A stretch of DNA of 5,185 bases from Candidatus Hydrogenedentota bacterium (lineage in GTDB: Bacteria > Hydrogenedentota > Hydrogenedentia > Hydrogenedentales > CAITNO01). Below the pieces are notes generated by a model. It searched no databases, was not told the DNA's origin, and saw nothing but the letters and a program-made list of their open reading frames with translations. Both the position numbers and the translations under genes were made by a program. The DNA lies in contig DSBB01000118.1 of NCBI GenBank assembly GCA_011046175.1, positions 1-5,185 on the forward strand. The letters are read 5' to 3'. Shown piece after piece: positions 1-5,185 of the stretch (its first letter is position 1; every line of letters begins with the position of its first letter).

Positions 1-840
1 AACGGAATGCGCGCCGTCAATCACGTCGTCCGAGACTTCTTGGCCGCGGTGCGCGGGCAGGCAGTGCATAAAAATGGCGTCCGGTTTCGCCATTGCCATG
101 AGCGCGGCGTTCACCTGATACGGCGTGAAGACTCGTTGCCGTTCCGCCGCCTCGGCTTCCTGTCCCATGCTCGCCCAGACATCGGTGTACACAGCGTCCG
201 CGCCGCGCAGGCCTGTCTCCAGATTGTGGGTAATGACAAATTCCCCTTTCGCTTCCTTGTGGACGCGCAACACAATGTCGGGGTTGCCCGAATAGCCTTC
301 AGGACAGACCAGCGTCAGGTTCAACGGCACGCGGGACGCAAAATTCGCCCATGAATGAAACACATTGTTGCCGTCGCCCACAAATACCAGTTTGACGCCG
401 CTCAGGTCGCGCCCCTTGTGCTCGCGAAGAGTCTGCGCATCCGCCAGTATCTGACAGGGGTGCAGCAGATCGGTAAGCGCGTTGATGACCGGAATGCGCG
501 TGCATTCGGCCATCTGCATCACATGCTCGTGCCTGAAGGTGCGCGCCATAATGCCGTCCACCCAGCGCTCGAGATTGCGCGCCACGTCCGGCACGGTTTC
601 GCGCTCGCCCAAGCGCGCGTCCATCAGCACCGAGTTGCCGCCCAACTGAAACATGCCAATCTGAAAAGTAAGTCGCGTCCGCAAACTCGGTTTTTCAAAA
701 ATCAGCGCGAGCGTTTTGCCGTTCAGCAACTTGTGAGGCTTTCCCGCTTTTTGCATGGTCTTCAGTTCATCGGCAAGATCAAGCAGTTCCAGCAATTCAT
801 CGCCGGTGTAATCGGCCAAAGATATGAAGTCCTTTACCAT
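1..840 (-). CDS. argF: Ornithine carbamoyltransferase (3'-truncated by window edge)
   Basis: Transfers the carbamoyl group from carbamoyl phosphate to L-ornithine, giving citrulline and phosphate; a cytoplasmic enzyme of arginine synthesis. The 280 codons visible start MVKDFISLADYTGDELLELL. The carbamoyl-phosphate loop is FEKPSLRTR (residues 48-56), followed by HPCQ (127-130), the second-domain strand FVGDGNN (153-159), the ornithine-binding DVWASMG loop (220-226) and the catalytic HCLPAHRG (259-266). Family members are usually about 305-330 residues, so roughly 25-50 are missing beyond position 1; nothing suggests an internal break. The SMG loop and the FEKPS context argue for true ornithine carbamoyltransferase rather than the N-acetyl- or N-succinylornithine enzymes, which lack SMG. 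The loop reads SLRTR instead of the commoner STRTR. The start codon overlaps the argD stop (ATGGTAA) with a GGAG sequence 5-6 bases upstream inside argD, so translation is probably coupled. Confidence 0.97.
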   Translation of the reverse strand, partial: MVKDFISLADYTGDELLELLDLADELKTMQKAGKPHKLLNGKTLALIFEKPSLRTRLTFQIGMFQLGGNSVLMDARLGERETVPDVARNLERWVDGIMARTFRHEHVMQMAECTRIPVINALTDLLHPCQILADAQTLREHKGRDLSGVKLVFVGDGNNVFHSWANFASRVPLNLTLVCPEGYSGNPDIVLRVHKEAKGEFVITHNLETGLRGADAVYTDVWASMGQEAEAAERQRVFTPYQVNAALMAMAKPDAIFMHCLPAHRGQEVSDDVIDGAHSV

Positions 841-2033
841 CCCAGCTCCTCCAGCGCCGCCGCCAGCGAAGCGACAACACAATCCACGGCGGCCTTGTCC
901 ACTATCAACGGCGGAAGGAACCGCAACACGGTGGGACCTGCGGGACCGCAGATGACGCCCGCGTTCAGCATGGATTCAATAAGCGGCGCAACGCCGCGAT
1001 CAAACTCCACGCCGATCATGAGGCCCAGCCCGCGCACTTCATGCACGCAGTCGTAATTTTTCGCCAAGTCCAGCAACCGACCGATAAAATAGCGCCCGGT
1101 TTCCCGGGCGGTCTCGATGAAGCCGGGCGTTGTCAGTTGCGTGAATGTTGCCAGCGCCGCCGCCGCGCTCAATGGGTTGCCGCCGAAGGTGCAGGCATGG
1201 GAACCCGGCGAAAACCCCTCGGCAACCTTGTCCGTACACCCCATCGCGCCGATGGGCACGCCGTTACCCAACCCTTTCGCCAGCGTGATGATGTCAGGGA
1301 TGACATTTTCATTTTGGTAGGCGAACAACGAACCGGTTCTGCCCAGTCCGGTCTGTACCTCGTCGAATGCGAGCAACACGCCTTTTGCGTCGCACAATTC
1401 GCGCGCTGCGGGCAGATACCCCGGTTTCGGCACGCGCACGCCGCCCTCGCCTTGCACCGGTTCCAGTATGACCAGTCCCACATCGTTGGTAATGGCCGCG
1501 GCAAGCGCTTCAATATCGTCGTAAGGCACATGATGAATGCCGGGCAACAGCGGTTCAAACCCCTGATGATATTTCGGCTGCCCCGTTGTCGCCACCGTGG
1601 CAAGGGTGCGCCCGTGAAAAGACTGTTCAGCCGCCACTATCCCCGGTTTCGGCGCGCCCTGTTGGTACCAGTAACGCCGCGCAATCTTCAACGCCGCCTC
1701 ATTGGCCTCGGCGCCGCCGTTGCAGAAGAACCATTTGTCGGCGAAACAATGTTCGCTGAGCAGCGCGGCCAGTTTCACCTGCGGTTCGATGTAGTACAAA
1801 TTGGACACATGCACCAGGGTGCGCGCCTGTTCGCATATCGCTTCGGTTACCTTGGGGTGGCAATGACCGAGATTGCATACTGCGATGCCCGCAAAGAAAT
1901 CCAGATACTCGCGTCCGTCCACATCCCATAAACGCGCGCCTTCACCGCGCGCCAGCGCCAGCTTGCGCGCGCCGTACGTGTTGATGATGTGCTGGTCGTT
2001 CAACTCTCGAATGGTTTCGGTGTTCATGATCAT
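834..2033 (-). CDS. argD: Acetylornithine aminotransferase
   Basis: PLP-dependent class III aminotransferase that interconverts N-acetylglutamate semialdehyde and N-acetylornithine, using glutamate as amino donor; cytoplasmic, arginine pathway. From the chosen start it is 399 residues, the usual length. Visible motifs are the cofactor phosphate-binding NGGAEANEAALK (105-116), SFHGRT (138-143), the EPVQGEGGV loop (191-199), DEVQTGLGRTG with the PLP-ring Asp224 (224-234), the Schiff-base lysine Lys253 in LAKGLGNGVPIGAMG (251-265) and TFGGNPLSAAAA (282-293). Two ATGs (2033 and 2027) share one AAGGAG at 2038-2043, spaced 4 and 10 bases away, so the protein may begin MIMNTETI or MNTETI. The frame stays open to 2288, but that extension is low-complexity, overlaps the upstream gene and lacks family similarity. 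Some ArgD enzymes also act as succinyldiaminopimelate or succinylornithine aminotransferases; linkage to argF supports the arginine role. Confidence 0.97.
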   Translation of the reverse strand: MIMNTETIRELNDQHIINTYGARKLALARGEGARLWDVDGREYLDFFAGIAVCNLGHCHPKVTEAICEQARTLVHVSNLYYIEPQVKLAALLSEHCFADKWFFCNGGAEANEAALKIARRYWYQQGAPKPGIVAAEQSFHGRTLATVATTGQPKYHQGFEPLLPGIHHVPYDDIEALAAAITNDVGLVILEPVQGEGGVRVPKPGYLPAARELCDAKGVLLAFDEVQTGLGRTGSLFAYQNENVIPDIITLAKGLGNGVPIGAMGCTDKVAEGFSPGSHACTFGGNPLSAAAALATFTQLTTPGFIETARETGRYFIGRLLDLAKNYDCVHEVRGLGLMIGVEFDRGVAPLIESMLNAGVICGPAGPTVLRFLPPLIVDKAAVDCVVASLAAALEELGW

Positions 2034-2037
2034 AGGT

Positions 2038-2043
2038 CTCCTT
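2038..2043 (-). promoter_or_regulatory. argD ribosome binding site
   Basis: AAGGAG on the minus strand, four bases before ATG 2033 and ten before ATG 2027. It rejects the far-upstream start implied by the open frame (ending at 2288) and narrows argD to two starts two codons apart. The spacing does not clearly choose between them. Confidence 0.75.
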
Positions 2044-2061
2044 GGCCCGGCAAAAACAACG

Positions 2062-2382
2062 CTAGCCCGCTTTGGCCGCGGCGGCGGGTTTGGCGGCGCC
2101 GTCCGGCTTGGAAGTAGAAGAGGCTTCACTCCCTTTCTTTTTCGAAGCCGATTCCGACTTTGCGGTGGTTGCGGCGGATTCGGAAGCCGGCGTTTTGTCT
2201 TTTCTCTTGTAGTCTGTCTCGTAAAAACCACTGCCCTTGAAAATGATGCCCGCGCCCGTCCCAAGCAACCGCAGGCAGGGGCCGCCACATTGCTCGCATT
2301 TAACGCGCGGCTTCGCGCTCATCGCATGAAACTTGTCCTGCGTATGGCCGCAGCGTTTGCACTGATAAGAATACGTCGGCAT
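2062..2382 (-). CDS. FmdB-type zinc-ribbon protein
   Basis: A 106-residue protein beginning MPTYSYQCKRCGHTQD. The first 55 or so residues are the FmdB/CxxC_CxxC_SSSS regulatory zinc ribbon: Cys8-x2-Cys11 and Cys29-x2-Cys32 (plus Cys36) should bind one zinc, followed by the typical GIIFKGSGFYETDYKR stretch (45-60). Residues 61-106 are a low-complexity, probably disordered Lys/Ser/Ala/Glu/Thr-rich tail, a usual trait of this family. FmdB was named from a methylotroph regulator of formamidase; most members have no proven function, so nucleic-acid or protein binding is only inferred. The start has an AAGGAG (2390-2395) seven bases upstream. It lies 28 bases before argD on the same strand, so it is probably the first gene of the fmdB-argD-argF transcript. 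Confidence 0.93.
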   Translation of the reverse strand: MPTYSYQCKRCGHTQDKFHAMSAKPRVKCEQCGGPCLRLLGTGAGIIFKGSGFYETDYKRKDKTPASESAATTAKSESASKKKGSEASSTSKPDGAAKPAAAAKAG

Positions 2383-2389
2383 GGCAATA

Positions 2390-2395
2390 CTCCTT
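2390..2395 (-). promoter_or_regulatory. Ribosome binding site of the FmdB-type gene
   Basis: AAGGAG with a seven-base spacer to ATG 2382; a strong, well-placed site that fixes the start. An A/T-rich GTTTG-TTAT-CAAAC stem-loop (2402-2415) sits just upstream. Confidence 0.75.
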
Positions 2396-2401
2396 CAAAA
2401 C

Positions 2402-2415
2402 GTTTGATAACAAAC
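2402..2415 (-). other. Small stem-loop before the FmdB-type gene
   Basis: On the minus strand GTTTG, TTAT, CAAAC form a perfect 5-bp stem with a 4-base loop, six bases upstream of the AAGGAG. It is A/T-rich and weak on its own, so it may be chance; if formed it could keep the ribosome site open or mark the end of the leader. Confidence 0.3.
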
Positions 2416-2538
2416 AAAAACTCCGGGCGCCCGCTTTCATTTGTGTTGAATGCGTCCCAAAACCCCTGATAAGCGGCTAACGCACGGACACAGGTTGGGA
2501 AACGTCCGTTCATGCGCCTATCCACCGGAGAATTCTAT

Positions 2539-2567
2539 ACTTTACCAGCTTTTCTCGATTTATGCAA
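2539..2567 (-). promoter_or_regulatory. Candidate sigma70-type promoter for fmdB-argD-argF
   Basis: Read on the minus strand: TTGCAT (2562-2567), a 17-base spacer, then TAAAGT (2539-2544) preceded by TGG, which gives an extended -10 (TGnTAAAGT). The -35 matches consensus at three of six positions and the -10 at four of six. The predicted transcript start is near 2532, leaving a leader of about 150 bases. No arginine-repressor-like box was recognised over it. Confidence 0.38.
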
Positions 2568-2693
2568 CAATCTGTCAGCATGAAAACGGGCTTGGACAAG
2601 AAGAAAGCGGCTTTTTGTTTTTGCCTTCAAAACGAATCTATAGCGCGGGACACAGCCAGGCGCAACAGGTGAAAAACATCGGCGTAGGCGCGC

Positions 2694-3842
2694 TTATACG
2701 AGCGGCGGAACGTCCACCCAGGCGCGGTCACGCCAGCTTGCCATGCCCAGCTCCGCAAGTTGCACGCCTTTGGCGCCTTCCAGCAGATTCCAGCGGAAGG
2801 GCGTATCAAGCGCCACATGCTTGAGGAAAAGCGTCCATTGCGCCTTGAATGCGTTGTCATAAACAACGTTTTGAGGCATTTTCATCCATGCGTCGCGAAA
2901 ATCCACCGTCTCGCCAAGATCGGGATTCCACACATAACGCGGCGTGGCGGCGGCGGGTTGTATATGGCATTCGGTTAATCCCGCCACAGCCGAACCATTC
3001 TCGCCGTCCACATGCAGCGTGAGCAGATCGTCTCGGCGCACGCGCGTTGTCCAGGATGAATTAAAATGGCAGACGACCCCGGCGTCGGTAAGGAACGTGG
3101 CGTATGCCGCGTCGTCCGTGTTTACCGCAAAAGGGTTGCCCTGTTCGTCCATGCGTTCGTTGATATGCGTGGCGCCAAGGCAGGTGACCGCAGTCACGTT
3201 GCCGAAGAGGTTGTCAATGACATAACGCCAATGGCACAGCATGTCAAGGATAATGCCGCCGCCTTCTTCTTTTCGGTAGTTCCAAGAAGGCCGCTGCATG
3301 GGAATGTCCCTGCCTGTGAACACCCAATAGCCGAACTCGCCGCGCACCGATAATATCCTGCCGAAGAAACCCGCGCTGATAAGATGGGCGAGTTTTAACA
3401 AACCCGGCAGCCACAGTTTGTCCTGCACGACCCCGTGTTTTACGCCCGCCTCCTCCGCGACGCGGTAAAGCGCAAGCGCATCCGCCGTTGAAGCGGCGGT
3501 GGGCTTTTCACAGTATATGTGCCTACCGGCGGCGATTGCGCGGCGAACGCCTTCCACGCGCCGCAGCGTGGTTTGGGCATCAAAATATACTTGATAGCGG
3601 TCATCGGCGAGGGCGGCGTCCAGATCGGTGGACCACGGCAGCCCGCCGCACGTTTCGGACAAGCCGCGCAGTTTCTCTTCGTTGCGCCCCACAAGCAACG
3701 GTTCCGGCACGATAACGGCGTCATCGCCGGCGCGCACGCCGCCATTATTGCGGATGTCCATTATGGAACGCATCAGATGCTGATTTGTGCCCATGCGCCC
3801 GGTGACGCCGTTCATGATGACGCCGATGGTTACGATATTCAT
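2694..3842 (-). CDS. Gfo/Idh/MocA-family NAD(P)-dependent oxidoreductase
   Basis: A complete 382-residue cytoplasmic dehydrogenase. The N-terminal Rossmann domain opens IVTIGVIMNGVTGRMG (3-18), with the dinucleotide loop written GVTGRMG rather than the usual GxGxxG. Strand VYFDAQTT (85-92) and the catalytic YCEKP (110-114, Lys113) follow. The C-terminal alpha/beta domain carries GGGIILDMLCHW (194-205), whose Asp200-x3-His204 matches the catalytic Asp/His pair of inositol dehydrogenase. The family oxidises or reduces sugars, inositols and related polyols; here the substrate cannot be named from sequence. The start is supported by AGGGAG (3851-3856) eight bases upstream and because strand beta-1 precedes the next in-frame ATG. 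No sugar transporter, kinase or isomerase lies beside it; it is transcribed away from the helicase gene, so it may form a single-gene unit or belong to a regulon elsewhere. Confidence 0.94.
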   Translation of the reverse strand: MNIVTIGVIMNGVTGRMGTNQHLMRSIMDIRNNGGVRAGDDAVIVPEPLLVGRNEEKLRGLSETCGGLPWSTDLDAALADDRYQVYFDAQTTLRRVEGVRRAIAAGRHIYCEKPTAASTADALALYRVAEEAGVKHGVVQDKLWLPGLLKLAHLISAGFFGRILSVRGEFGYWVFTGRDIPMQRPSWNYRKEEGGGIILDMLCHWRYVIDNLFGNVTAVTCLGATHINERMDEQGNPFAVNTDDAAYATFLTDAGVVCHFNSSWTTRVRRDDLLTLHVDGENGSAVAGLTECHIQPAAATPRYVWNPDLGETVDFRDAWMKMPQNVVYDNAFKAQWTLFLKHVALDTPFRWNLLEGAKGVQLAELGMASWRDRAWVDVPPLV

Positions 3843-3893
3843 GATTTGTTCTCCCTTCTAGGCCGCAAGTTCTGAAGCGGCTTATTGGATTCG

Positions 3894-3923
3894 ATAGTAC
3901 GCCATATTACATGGTGGAAGCAA
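3894..3923 (-). promoter_or_regulatory. Candidate promoter for the Gfo/Idh/MocA oxidoreductase
   Basis: On the minus strand TTGCTT (3918-3923), an 18-base spacer, and TACTAT (3894-3899). Both boxes are partial matches (three and four of six), so support is weak. The predicted start near 3887 would leave a leader of about 45 bases with a good ribosome site. The imperfect palindrome at 3902-3914 falls within the spacer. Confidence 0.28.
3902..3914. promoter_or_regulatory. Operator-like imperfect palindrome
   Basis: CCATATTACATGG: 10 of the 12 non-central bases are symmetric around position 3908. Its place between the -35 and -10 candidates of the oxidoreductase gene is where a repressor would block polymerase. 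No regulator gene is in the window, so the assignment rests on symmetry and position only. Confidence 0.25.
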
Positions 3924-3944
3924 GACGGGTCTGTTGAAGGGGAC

Positions 3945-3974
3945 ATTGCGGAATTTCCCCGGGGATTGCGCAAT
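3945..3974. promoter_or_regulatory. Two tandem operator-like 10-mers, 20 bases apart
   Basis: ATTGCGGAAT (3945-3954) and ATTGCGCAAT (3965-3974) differ at one base and are exactly 20 bases apart, about two helical turns. The second is a perfect palindrome with a central CG; the first is symmetric in four of five base pairs. A central CG in an even palindrome is typical of LacI/GalR-family operators, which often control sugar genes. Between them lies a further perfect palindrome, TCCCCGGGGA (3956-3965), and GGGGA at 3939-3943 can pair with TCCCC at 3956-3960. The bound protein is unknown and could serve either divergent gene. Confidence 0.35.
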
Positions 3975-4042
3975 TCGCGGCCACTGCGGGTGGTGTATGA
4001 AACCTTTTCCCTATGATGATGGAATGTGGAACACCCATGCCG

Positions 4043-4048
4043 TATAAT
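4043..4048 (+). promoter_or_regulatory. -10 box of the helicase promoter
   Basis: A perfect TATAAT, 32 bases before the helicase ATG, giving a predicted transcript start near 4055 and a leader of about 26 bases. The -35 is poor: TGGAAT at 4020-4025 is the best match at 17-base spacing. The TG at 4038-4039 is too far upstream for a canonical extended -10, so an activator or weak constitutive expression is possible. Confidence 0.5.
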
Positions 4049-4080
4049 ACGCCTTGCTTACATTATTTCGAGATGTTGTT

Positions 4081-5185
4081 ATGAATGTGGCTCAGATAAT
4101 AGACCAATTGCGCAATGACGCGGCTTTTTGCCGACACCTTACGGCGTGGCGCACTTTCGCGCCGCGCCCCGGCGCGTATGCGTCGTTTCCCGCCGCGGTA
4201 AAACCGGACTTAATAGAGGGGTTGCGCAGACGGGGCATTACGCGCCTGTATACCCATCAGCGGGACGCATTCAACGCGCTGGAAGCGGGAAAACATGTGT
4301 GCGTGGTGACGCCGACGGCGTCGGGCAAAACCTTGTGTTACAATCTGCCCGTGCTGAACCGGTTGCTGAACGAACCGCACAGCCGCGCCCTGTATCTGTT
4401 CCCCACCAAAGCGTTGAGCCAGGATCAGGTGGTCGAGCTGACTGACACCATTGAAACGTTGAATGTGAAAATCGGCGTGTACGCCTTTGACGGCGACACG
4501 CCCGCGTCGGCGCGCAAGGCGGTGCGCAACGCAGGGCATGTCGTGGTGACGAATCCGGACATGCTGCACGCGGGCATCCTGCCGCATCACACAATATGGA
4601 TACGGCTCTTCGAGAATCTGCGCTACGTGGTGATTGATGAAATCCATCACTATCGCGGCGTATTTGGCAGTCATCTTGCAAACGTATTGCGGCGACTCCG
4701 GCGGATATGCGCGTTTTACGGGTCTTCGCCCCAGTTCATCTGTTGCAGCGCCACCATCGCAAATCCCCGGGAACTGGCTGAGAAACTGGTGGAAACGCCC
4801 GTGGAACTGGTGGACAACAACGGCGCGCCCGCAGGCGAAAAACATTTCCTCTTTTTCAATCCGCCCGTGGTAAACCGCGAGCTGGGCATACGCGCCTCGA
4901 GCGTGAAGCAGGCGGGACGGCTGGCGGCGTCGCTGTTGTTCCGCAATGTGCAGTCCATTGTCTTTGCGCGCAGTCGTCTGCGCGTCGAAATCATTACCAC
5001 CTATCTGAAGGAGGCGGTCGAGCGAAAAGGCGGCGATCCGAGCCGGGTCCGCGGATATCGCGGCGGCTACCTGCCCACGGAACGCCGGGAAATCGAACGC
5101 GGCCTGCGCAATGGCGAGGTAACGGCGGTGGTCAGCACCAATGCGCTCGAGCTGGGCATTGACATCGGTTCGCTGGACGTGTGCG
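4081..5185 (+). CDS. mrfA: MrfA/YprA-type DEAD/DEAH-box DNA helicase (3'-truncated by window edge)
   Basis: An ATP-dependent superfamily 2 helicase of the family that includes Bacillus subtilis MrfA (YprA), which acts in repair of mitomycin-type DNA damage, and fungal Hrq1. The 368 visible codons hold the Q-motif-like LYTHQRDAF (56-64), Walker A TPTASGKTLCYNLPVL (77-92), motif Ia FPTKALSQDQ (107-116), FDGDTP (136-141), TNPDMLH (157-163), motif II DEIHHYRGVFGSH (186-198) and motif III CSATIANP (222-229). The second RecA-like domain shows VFARSRLRVE (294-303), RGYRGGYLPTERREIERG (324-341) and STNALELGIDIG (352-363). Full-length members are about 750 residues with a DUF1998/MZB zinc-binding C-terminus, so roughly half is missing and motif VI lies beyond the edge. 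ATG 4081 is the first in-frame ATG after a stop at 4045; its ribosome site is weak (GAGA, 4070-4073). The family assignment is strong; exact orthology needs the C-terminus. Confidence 0.92.
   Translation, partial: MNVAQIIDQLRNDAAFCRHLTAWRTFAPRPGAYASFPAAVKPDLIEGLRRRGITRLYTHQRDAFNALEAGKHVCVVTPTASGKTLCYNLPVLNRLLNEPHSRALYLFPTKALSQDQVVELTDTIETLNVKIGVYAFDGDTPASARKAVRNAGHVVVTNPDMLHAGILPHHTIWIRLFENLRYVVIDEIHHYRGVFGSHLANVLRRLRRICAFYGSSPQFICCSATIANPRELAEKLVETPVELVDNNGAPAGEKHFLFFNPPVVNRELGIRASSVKQAGRLAASLLFRNVQSIVFARSRLRVEIITTYLKEAVERKGGDPSRVRGYRGGYLPTERREIERGLRNGEVTAVVSTNALELGIDIGSLDVC

Larger units (their letters stand above)
2383..2693. other. Intergenic region, leader of the fmdB-argD-argF operon
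   Basis: These 311 bases separate the end of the oxidoreductase gene from the FmdB-type gene; both are on the minus strand. The part from 2383 to about 2532 looks like a 5' leader with a GC-rich palindrome (CGGGCGCCCG, 2424-2433) followed on the minus strand by TTTTTGTTTG. The part from 2568 to 2693 holds no convincing gene, and I found no clear hairpin-plus-T-run terminator for the oxidoreductase. Short open frames cross the region in both directions, but none has a good ribosome site together with a recognisable product. Confidence 0.6.
3843..4080. other. Divergent intergenic region between the oxidoreductase and the helicase
   Basis: These 238 bases lie between two divergent start codons and should carry both promoters. 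They contain a perfect -10 box for the helicase, a weaker promoter candidate for the oxidoreductase, a palindrome inside the latter, and a cluster of repeated and inverted short sequences at 3939-3975. No gene is seen. Confidence 0.7.

Noticed and set aside
355..1056. A 233-residue open frame on the plus strand, opposite argF and the end of argD
   Set aside because: It is a shadow of argF/argD with no recognisable motif, and conserved enzyme motifs occupy the other strand throughout.
1041..1931. A 296-residue open frame on the plus strand, opposite argD
   Set aside because: It is wholly antisense to a clear argD, is rich in Arg/Gln/His from reverse reading of GC-biased codons, and has no family motif.
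834..2288. A longer argD of 484 residues starting at 2288
   Set aside because: The first 85 residues are arginine/proline-rich low-complexity sequence lying out of frame over the FmdB-type gene; family similarity and an AAGGAG site begin at 2033.
1873..2469. A 198-residue open frame on the plus strand across argD and the FmdB-type gene
   Set aside because: It is antisense to two supported genes; its glycine/arginine-rich middle is the reverse of the FmdB tail codons.
2319..2525. A 68-residue minus-strand frame over the fmdB leader, possibly an arginine-containing leader peptide (internal ATG at 2513)
   Set aside because: It runs 64 bases into the FmdB-type gene in another frame, has no good ribosome site and shows no concentrated arginine codon run, so leader-peptide attenuation is not supported.
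2600..2640. A possible terminator around AAAGCGGCTTT with a nearby T-run (plus strand)
   Set aside because: The stem would be at most four base pairs with a three-base loop, and it points the wrong way to end either minus-strand gene.
2450..2824. A 124-residue plus-strand frame across the 311-base spacer into the oxidoreductase gene
   Set aside because: Half of it is antisense to the oxidoreductase; it has no motif and no convincing ribosome site.
4210..4845. A 211-residue minus-strand frame opposite the helicase
   Set aside because: It is antisense to continuous helicase motifs and is a reverse-strand artefact of biased codons.

Overview
The window shows five protein-coding genes of a free-living bacterium. 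Base composition is moderately G+C-rich, Shine-Dalgarno sites are of the AAGGAG type, and all five products belong to well-known bacterial families. No marker gene fixes the taxon. An orphan Gfo/Idh/MocA sugar-type dehydrogenase, an FmdB-type zinc ribbon and an SLRTR-type ornithine carbamoyltransferase would fit an uncultured Gram-negative lineage such as the planctomycete or Hydrogenedentota side of the tree. That placement is a guess.

Minus strand, positions 2382 down to 1: an apparent operon fmdB-like > argD > argF. A small zinc-ribbon protein (2062-2382) is followed 28 bases later by acetylornithine aminotransferase (834-2033). This overlaps by seven bases, through an ATGGTAA junction, the start of ornithine carbamoyltransferase (1-840), which runs off the left edge about 25-30 residues before its expected end. 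ArgD makes N-acetylornithine from the semialdehyde and ArgF carbamoylates ornithine to citrulline. The pair therefore covers two late steps of arginine synthesis, and the deacetylation step between them is not encoded here. A candidate extended -10 promoter lies at 2539-2567, leaving a leader of about 150 bases that contains a GC-rich segment followed by a U-tract.

Minus strand, 3842 down to 2694: a complete Gfo/Idh/MocA-family NAD(P)-dependent oxidoreductase of unknown substrate, with the family's catalytic lysine and Asp-x3-His pair. It is followed by about 310 bases without a convincing gene.

Plus strand, 4081 to the right edge: the N-terminal half of an MrfA/YprA-type superfamily 2 DNA helicase (the DUF1998-associated DNA-repair family), transcribed divergently from the oxidoreductase. 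The 238-base divergent spacer holds a perfect TATAAT -10 box for the helicase. It also holds a pair of operator-like 10-mers exactly 20 bases apart, and an imperfect palindrome inside the putative oxidoreductase promoter.

Overall this is ordinary chromosomal housekeeping and metabolic DNA. I see no mobile element, CRISPR array, RNA gene or new defence system. The points of interest are regulatory sequences in the two intergenic regions, the FmdB-arginine gene linkage, and the unassigned oxidoreductase.
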